64,000 nt of DNA from DATNBU01 sp964476185 (GTDB lineage: Bacteria; Desulfobacterota; Binatia; UBA1149; CAITLU01): the NCBI GenBank assembly GCA_964476185.1, contig CAYYZO010000001.1:44952-108951 (forward strand), given 5' to 3'. The notes beneath the pieces were generated by a model. That model searched no databases. It was not told where the DNA came from and saw nothing but the letters and a program-made list of their open reading frames with translations. The translations under genes and the position numbers were made by a program. Position 1 is the stretch's first letter. Each line of letters opens with the position of its first letter. This document shows, piece after piece, positions 59,118 through 64,000 of this stretch.

Positions 59118-60926
59118 ATGGTCACGCAACGGCATCGACGAATCGGGTTCGCGCTGGCGGCGCTGCTGGCCGCCGCCTGTCCCGCCCGTCCGGCGGCGGC
59201 GCTTCCGGACCTCGTCCCCGAGGTCTACGATCTCGGCGTCATCGTGCGAGACGTCCTTCGGGCCGACGTGGACGAGGGCTGCGCCGGCGGCCGCTACGGT
59301 CGCCGGCTCGTCAGTTTTTCCCTGCGCACGCACAACGTCGGCCCCGACGACCTCGTTCTCGGCAATCCCGGGTGTCCGAACTGCAGCCTGAATCCCGGCG
59401 CCACCTGCGCGAACCCGCTGTTCGAGTGCGGCCAGTCCCACGGGCACGCGCACTTCGAGCATTTCGCGCAGAACGAGATCCTCGACGCGGACGGCAACGT
59501 CGTCGCCGTTGGGCTCAAGTACGGGTTCTGCCTGCTCGACACGACCTGCGACAGCCCGAGGTACAGCTGCTCGTACCAGGGCCTGTCGGCCGGATGCAGC
59601 GACGTCTACAGTTACGGACTTCCCTGCCAGTACGTCGACATCACCGACTCCGCGCTGCCCGACGGCCTGTACAGGATCCGAGTGACGATCGACCCCGACG
59701 GCGTGTTTCCGGAGGAGGACGAAGCCAACAACGTGATCGAGGTCCCGTTCGAGATCGGCAACACCGGCCAGGTCTGCCCGGTCTACGAATCCGTCGATGC
59801 CCCGAAGCTTCTCGTCGACGCCGGCGCGACGATGTCCACCATCGATGTCGCGGCGGTCGGCGAGGTCACCTCGGTACGCGTGCGCCTGAACGGGACGCAC
59901 CCGCACCTCGGCGAACTCGACGCGCTGCTGACGAGCCCGGATGCGACCTCTCGGACGATGTTCTCGCAGATCTGCGGCCCGGCCGACGATTTCGGGCTGT
60001 ACCTTGGCGACGACGCCGTCGGGCCGCTCGTCTGCCCCGCGACCGACGATTCGTTGCTGCGGCGGCCGGAGGAGAGCTTCTCGGCCTTCGACGGCGAGAC
60101 GGCGGCCGGGACCTGGACGCTCACGATCGTGGACGGCTCGGCCGGCCATGCCGGTACGCTCGACGCCTGGGAACTCGAGATCTGCACCCCCTGCGGCAAC
60201 GGCGTGCTCGACCCCGGCGAGGCCTGCGACGACGGCAACCACACGGGCGGGGACTGCTGCTCCGCCGACTGCCTCGTGGCCGCGAGCGACGGCACGAGCT
60301 GCGAGGACGGCAACGTCTGCACCGTCGCCGAGTCCTGCGCCGCCGGAGCGTGCATCCCGGGAGGAGACGTCGCGTGCGATCCGTGCCTGGTCTGCGACGC
60401 GGGCGCCGGTTGCGTCGTGCCGGACATCGTCTACCCGTGCCAGGCTCCGCCGACCGGCCGCTCCACCCTTCGGCTTCGTCGCGATGAGGCCGACCCGGGT
60501 CGCGACAGCCTCTTGTGGAAGTGGCGCAGCCAGACTCCAATCGAACTCGACGAGTTCGGCGCCCCACACGTGGCCACCGACCTGTCCCTTTGCGTCTACG
60601 ACGGCGATTCGCTCGTGCTGAGCTCGACCGTACCCGCCGGCCAGGACTGCAGCGGCGAACCGTGCTGGGACGTGCGCGAGCACACCGCGTCGCTGTCGGA
60701 CCGGGCCGGGACGTTCGGAGGGATCTCGTCGGTGAAGATCCGCGAAGGCGCGAAGGGACGCATCACGATGAAGGGCCGCGGCGCGGGGCTCGCGCTTCCG
60801 TCGCTCGACCTCGACTCACCGGTCACGGCGAGGCTGCGGCGCAACGACGGCACGCCCTGCTGGGAGGCCGTCTACGAATCGACCTCGAACGACGCGGGGA
60901 CCCGGTTCAAGGCGCGCAGTCGCTGA
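59118..60926 (+). CDS. secreted multidomain lysyl oxidase-like protein with P domain and DUF4215 repeat
   Basis: A 602-residue exported protein. Signal peptide at 1-28. Residues 30-215 match a lysyl-oxidase domain: copper motif H108-x-H110-x-H112 (QSHGHAHFEHF), KYGFCLLD, and SDVYSYGLPCQYVDIT, where the Tyr of the LTQ cofactor region lies. Residues 240-357 resemble a proprotein-convertase P domain (VRVRLNGTHPHLGELDALL, GTWTLTIVDG). Residues 358-390 are a Cys-rich DUF4215/Myxococcus-type repeat (CGNGVLDPGEACDDGN), followed by more Cys pairs and a C-terminal domain of about 150 residues. Probably a surface or extracellular matrix oxidase. ATG at 59118 next to GGGGGAAG. Confidence 0.82.
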   Translation: MVTQRHRRIGFALAALLAAACPARPAAALPDLVPEVYDLGVIVRDVLRADVDEGCAGGRYGRRLVSFSLRTHNVGPDDLVLGNPGCPNCSLNPGATCANPLFECGQSHGHAHFEHFAQNEILDADGNVVAVGLKYGFCLLDTTCDSPRYSCSYQGLSAGCSDVYSYGLPCQYVDITDSALPDGLYRIRVTIDPDGVFPEEDEANNVIEVPFEIGNTGQVCPVYESVDAPKLLVDAGATMSTIDVAAVGEVTSVRVRLNGTHPHLGELDALLTSPDATSRTMFSQICGPADDFGLYLGDDAVGPLVCPATDDSLLRRPEESFSAFDGETAAGTWTLTIVDGSAGHAGTLDAWELEICTPCGNGVLDPGEACDDGNHTGGDCCSADCLVAASDGTSCEDGNVCTVAESCAAGACIPGGDVACDPCLVCDAGAGCVVPDIVYPCQAPPTGRSTLRLRRDEADPGRDSLLWKWRSQTPIELDEFGAPHVATDLSLCVYDGDSLVLSSTVPAGQDCSGEPCWDVREHTASLSDRAGTFGGISSVKIREGAKGRITMKGRGAGLALPSLDLDSPVTARLRRNDGTPCWEAVYESTSNDAGTRFKARSR

Positions 60927-60945
60927 CGGAGATCGGGAAGAAGAG

Positions 60946-61021
60946 TGGTGACCCCAACGGGAATCGAACCCGTGTTTTCGGCGTGAGAGGCCGACGTCCT
61001 AGACCGCTAGACGATGGGGCC
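60946..61021 (-). tRNA. tRNA-Glu (anticodon CTC), CCA encoded
   Basis: The minus strand folds as a cloverleaf: acceptor GGCCCCA pairs with TGGGGTC (one G-U), the anticodon arm is TCGGC-CTCTCAC-GCCGA with anticodon CTC, and the T-arm has GGTTCGATTCC. Discriminator A and genomically encoded CCA (60946-60948). It ends 19 bases after the convergent secreted-protein gene. Confidence 0.95.
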
Positions 61022-61046
61022 GCGGTGCCGCGAACGCGGCACCGCG
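61021..61046. repeat. 12-bp inverted repeat abutting the tRNA-Glu 5' end
   Basis: CGCGGTGCCGCG (61021-61032) and its exact complement (61035-61046) are separated by two bases. The element touches the first base of tRNA-Glu(CTC) on the upstream side. It could be a processing hairpin, an operator, or a terminator for upstream transcription. Confidence 0.6.
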
Positions 61047-61212
61047 CTGTGTAGACGGGCTTTTCGTTCGGGTCAACTTGCGCGGCCCGGGAGGCGCTCC
61101 ACCGCGGCGGCGCGGACCCCGCCGAACGTTCGAGCAACGCCGCCGGCAAACCGTCCGCCCTGCGCAAACGCAGGCGGCTCGGCCCCGGCCGGCCTCGCCG
61201 CCTGCGAAATCG

Positions 61213-62355
61213 TCAGCGCCCGAGGATCTGCCGGGCGATGATCTCCTTCATGATCTCGGACGAGCCCGCGAGGATCCGGTTGATGCGCTCGTCCTGGTAC
61301 ATCCGGCAGATCGGGTACTCGTCCATGTACCCTGCCCCTCCGTGCAGCTGCAGGCAGGCGTCCACGGTGCGGCCGGCGAGCTCGCTCGAGTAGAGCTTGA
61401 TGCGCGCGGCGTCCTCGGACGTGAGCTGCCCCTCGTTGTGCACCTGCACGGCGCGGTCGACGTAGGTCTGCGCGATGTCGATCTCGGCGTCGAGCTCGGC
61501 GAGCTTGAAGCGCGTGTTCTGGAACTTGCTGAGCGGCTTGCCGAAGACCTTGCGCTCCTGGACGAACTCCTTCGTGACCTGCATCGCCATCTGGCAGCCG
61601 ACGACGTTGCCGACCGCGGCGATCAGCCGCTCCTCGGCGAGCCCCTGCATCAGCATGAAGAAGCCGCCCTCGGGCGGGCCGAGCACGTTCTCGGCCGGGA
61701 TCCGGACGTTCTCGAAGAACAGCTCCGCCGTGTCCTGCGCCTTCATTCCCATCTTCGCGAGGTTGCGGCCGCGCTCGAAGCCCGGCATCCCGCGCTCGAC
61801 GAGGAACAGGCCCATCGCGTGCGTCGAGTTCGGGTCCGTCTTGGCCGCGACGATCACGACGTCCGAGAGGATGCCGTTCGAGATGTAGGTCTTCTGGCCG
61901 GACAGGATCCAGTCGTCGCCGTCGCGCTTCGCGGTGGACTTCATGCCGGCGAGGTCGCTGCCTGCGTCGGGCTCCGTCATCGCGATGGCGAGGATCGATT
62001 CGCCGGAGATGAACTTCGGCAGGAAGCGCTTCTTCTGCTCCTCGGTGCCGAAGTGCCCGATGTACGGCGCGACCAGCCGGCTGTGCAGCGTGTTGAAGAA
62101 ACACGGATCGCCGTGCCAGGCGTTCTCCTCGATGAGGATCTGCTCGTAGCGGAAGTCCGAAAGACCGAGGCCGCCGTATTCCTCGGGGACCCACATGCAG
62201 AGGAGGCCCGCGTCGCCGGCCTTCCGGAACGCCTCCCGGTCGACGATCCCGGCCTCGCGCCAGCGCTCGCGGTGGGGGCCGATCTCGCGCTTGAAGAACT
62301 CGCGAGCGGACTCGCGGAACATGGTCTGCTCTTCGGTGAACGGAAGTCTCTGCAT
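61213..62355 (-). CDS. acyl-CoA dehydrogenase (LCAD/IVD-like)
   Basis: A 380-residue flavoprotein. MQRLPFTEEQTMFRESAREFF opens the all-helical domain; AIAMTEPDAGSDLAGMKS is the FAD/substrate region; LHGGAGYMDEYPICRMYQDERI and ILAGSSEIMKEIIARQILGR close the protein. At the usual C-terminal Glu position there is Ala (AGSSE), but a Glu occurs in QGLAEERLIAAVGN, where isovaleryl- and long-chain-type enzymes carry the catalytic base. So the reaction is likely on long or branched acyl-CoA. ATG at 62355 with GAGGAGA upstream. Confidence 0.9.
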   Translation of the reverse strand: MQRLPFTEEQTMFRESAREFFKREIGPHRERWREAGIVDREAFRKAGDAGLLCMWVPEEYGGLGLSDFRYEQILIEENAWHGDPCFFNTLHSRLVAPYIGHFGTEEQKKRFLPKFISGESILAIAMTEPDAGSDLAGMKSTAKRDGDDWILSGQKTYISNGILSDVVIVAAKTDPNSTHAMGLFLVERGMPGFERGRNLAKMGMKAQDTAELFFENVRIPAENVLGPPEGGFFMLMQGLAEERLIAAVGNVVGCQMAMQVTKEFVQERKVFGKPLSKFQNTRFKLAELDAEIDIAQTYVDRAVQVHNEGQLTSEDAARIKLYSSELAGRTVDACLQLHGGAGYMDEYPICRMYQDERINRILAGSSEIMKEIIARQILGR

Positions 62356-62666
62356 GGTCTCCTCGCGGGCTTCGCGGCGCCCTCGTCCGCCCGTTGTCGG
62401 CACGACGGTTCGCGCCGCGGTCTTCGCGCCCGGCCCCGACTGGCCGGGCGCGCGGGGAGCGCTGTAGCACGATCTTGCAAAACAATCCCACTCGTCCGGC
62501 CACTCCCGGGAACAGCCGTGCGCGCCCGACGGAATCCGCGGAAAACGAGTTGGCCCCGCGGTCGCGCGCCCGCTTCCTTCCACGGCCGAACGCAATGCAG
62601 CAATGGCGTCTGACAACCCGCCGGGTTCGTGCGATAGGCGGGCATTCCTGCCGAGGAGAACGCCCG
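62356..62666. promoter_or_regulatory. 311-base divergent intergenic region
   Basis: No gene is supported. It separates the divergent acyl-CoA dehydrogenase and aconitase genes and should hold both promoters. It contains an 11-bp inverted repeat (62425-62435 / 62442-62452, loop CCGACT) in the acyl-CoA dehydrogenase leader and a locally AT-richer patch near 62470-62490. No clear -35/-10 pair was seen. Confidence 0.4.
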
Positions 62667-64000
62667 ATGGCCACGATCGAGAGCAGCCCCGAATTCGTCC
62701 ACGAGGTCTACGACAAGATGCGCCAGCGGCTGGACGTCGTCCGCCGCCGCGTCGGCAAGCCGCTCACGCTGGCCCAGAAGATCGTCCTCGGCCACCTCGA
62801 CTCGCCGGAGACGGCCGAGCTGGAGCGCGGCAAGAGCTACGTCGAGCTCCGCCCGGACCGCGTCGCGATGCAGGACGCCACGGCGCAGATGGCCCTGCTG
62901 CAGTTCATGCAGGCCGGCCGGCCGTCGGTCGCGGTCCCGACCACCGTGCACTGCGACCACCTGATCCTCGCCCACCGCGGCGCGGCCAGCGACACCGAGC
63001 ACGCCCGCAGCGAGAACTCGGAGGTCTACGACTTCCTGGCCTCGGTCTCGTCCAAGTACGGAATCGGTTTCTGGAAGCCGGGTTCCGGCATCATCCATCA
63101 GGTAGTGCTCGAGAATTATGCGTTCCCGGGCGGCCTGATGATCGGCACCGACTCCCACACGCCGAACGCGGGCGGGCTCGGCATGTGCGCGTCGGGTGTC
63201 GGCGGCGCCGACGCCGTCGACGTGATGGCCGGCTTCCCGTGGGAGGTGCTCCTGCCCAAGACGATCGGCGTGAAGCTGACCGGTTCGCTGAACGGCTGGG
63301 CGGCGCCGAAGGACGTGATCCTCAAGCTTTGCGGCCTGCTCACGGTCAAGGGCGGAACCAACAAGATCGTCGAGTACTTCGGCCCTGGAACCTCGAGCAT
63401 CTCGTGCACGGGCAAGGGCACCATCTGCAACATGGGCGCCGAACTCGGCGCGACCAACTCGGTGTTCCCGTTCGACGAGCGGATGGCCACCTACCTGAAG
63501 GCCACCGGCCGCGCCGCGCTGGCCGAACTGGCCGCGAAGAACCTCGACCTCGTCACGGCCGACCCGGAGACGGCCGAGAACCCCGAGGCCTACTACGACG
63601 AGATCGTGGAGATCGACCTGTCGACGCTCGAGCCGCACCTGGTCGGCCCGCACACGCCGGACCTGGCCCGGCCGATCTCCGAGGTGGCCGCCGCCGTCAG
63701 GAGCGAAGGCTATCCGGACCACCTCACGGCGGCCCTGATCGGCAGCTGCACGAACTCGTCCTACGAGGACATCTCGCGGGTCGCCGCGATCGCCGAGGAG
63801 GCCGCCAGCCACGGCTACAAGTCGAAGGCCTCGCTGCTGGTCAGCCCCGGCAGCGACATGATCTTCGAGACGATCCAGCGCGACGGGCAGATGGCCTCGC
63901 TGGAGAAGGTCGGCGCCTCGGTGCTCGCGAACGCCTGCGGTCCCTGCATCGGCCAGTGGAAGCGCGACGACGTGAAGAAGGGCGAGAAGAACTCGATCGT
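62667..64000 (+). CDS. aconitate hydratase, mitochondrial-type (3' end outside window)
   Basis: The first 444 residues of an aconitase. Active-site pieces visible: TDSHTPNAGGLGM, GSCTNSSYED (first cluster Cys) and NACGPCIGQW (two further cluster Cys), so the [4Fe-4S] ligands are intact. The N-terminus (MATIESSPEFVHEVYDKMRQRL) and spacing match the mitochondrial-type/AcnA-like monomers of about 750-780 residues, rather than AcnB. It isomerises citrate and isocitrate in the TCA cycle. ATG at 62667 with GAGGAGA upstream. Confidence 0.93.
   Translation, partial: MATIESSPEFVHEVYDKMRQRLDVVRRRVGKPLTLAQKIVLGHLDSPETAELERGKSYVELRPDRVAMQDATAQMALLQFMQAGRPSVAVPTTVHCDHLILAHRGAASDTEHARSENSEVYDFLASVSSKYGIGFWKPGSGIIHQVVLENYAFPGGLMIGTDSHTPNAGGLGMCASGVGGADAVDVMAGFPWEVLLPKTIGVKLTGSLNGWAAPKDVILKLCGLLTVKGGTNKIVEYFGPGTSSISCTGKGTICNMGAELGATNSVFPFDERMATYLKATGRAALAELAAKNLDLVTADPETAENPEAYYDEIVEIDLSTLEPHLVGPHTPDLARPISEVAAAVRSEGYPDHLTAALIGSCTNSSYEDISRVAAIAEEAASHGYKSKASLLVSPGSDMIFETIQRDGQMASLEKVGASVLANACGPCIGQWKRDDVKKGEKNSI

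Noticed and set aside
57384..60683. 1099-codon minus-strand open frame
   Set aside because: Shadow of the aldehyde dehydrogenase and the secreted lysyl-oxidase-like gene; low-complexity Arg/Gly/Val/Asp composition.

Overview
The window is very GC-rich DNA (about 70% by eye) from a Gram-negative bacterium. It encodes a Wza-type outer-membrane export lipoprotein, a Wzz-type co-polymerase, several lipobox proteins and sigma-54-type regulation. Two runs of exactly 100 N (35437-35536 and 47511-47610) show it is a scaffold of joined contigs, probably a metagenome-assembled genome. The gene mix is many acyl-CoA dehydrogenases, a Rieske oxygenase, a flavin-dependent LLM oxidoreductase, ethylmalonyl-CoA and malyl-CoA chemistry, LL-diaminopimelate aminotransferase, and large secreted proteins with dockerin-like, P-domain and lysyl-oxidase modules. 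That mix suits an uncultured deltaproteobacterial-type lineage such as Binatota. This placement is inference; no rRNA or other phylogenetic marker is present.

Region 1 (1-18.9 kb, all minus strand) is an exopolysaccharide locus. Transcription runs from a mini histidine kinase and its NtrC-type response regulator, through an ExeA-like ATPase fused to LysM, to the export and assembly genes (Wza, Wzz, CpsD-like ATPase), glycosyltransferases, a phosphoglycosyl transferase with unusual domain order, sugar-modifying oxidoreductases, an HprK-like kinase and a Wzx-type flippase cut by the window edge. Several junctions are 4-base GTGA overlaps, so the genes are probably translationally coupled.

Region 2 (19-34.4 kb) is central and acyl-CoA metabolism: (2S)-methylsuccinyl-CoA dehydrogenase, LLM oxidoreductase, secreted cyclophilin, metF, a CitE-like lyase, a membrane glycosyltransferase with a sulfatase-fold membrane enzyme, HicAB, a DUF2231/LuxR divergent pair, a heteromeric acyl-CoA dehydrogenase pair and a FecR-domain protein.

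Region 3 (34.4-48.3 kb) holds a secreted dockerin-like protein, tRNA-Glu and tRNA-Lys, EVE and methyltransferase genes, a Rieske oxygenase with an SDR, a phosphotriesterase-family protein, and an operon of malyl-CoA lyase, two divergent succinyl-CoA-synthetase-like subunits and a one-cluster ferredoxin. It ends with a SEC-C protein, an amidohydrolase and dapL, which is broken by the second gap.

Region 4 (48.4-64 kb) contains a nitroreductase, two-component signalling genes, a Cys-rich membrane protein, an acyl-CoA synthetase, an aldehyde dehydrogenase, a secreted lysyl oxidase/P-domain protein, tRNA-Glu(CTC), an LCAD/IVD-type acyl-CoA dehydrogenase and the 5' part of aconitase.

Metabolic reading: methylsuccinyl-CoA dehydrogenase, malyl-CoA lyase, a dicarboxylate-CoA ligase and metF in one window point to an ethylmalonyl-CoA and/or serine-cycle-like glyoxylate economy fed by acyl-CoA oxidation. 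This is inference from gene content. No CRISPR array, rRNA, insertion sequence or prophage was seen.
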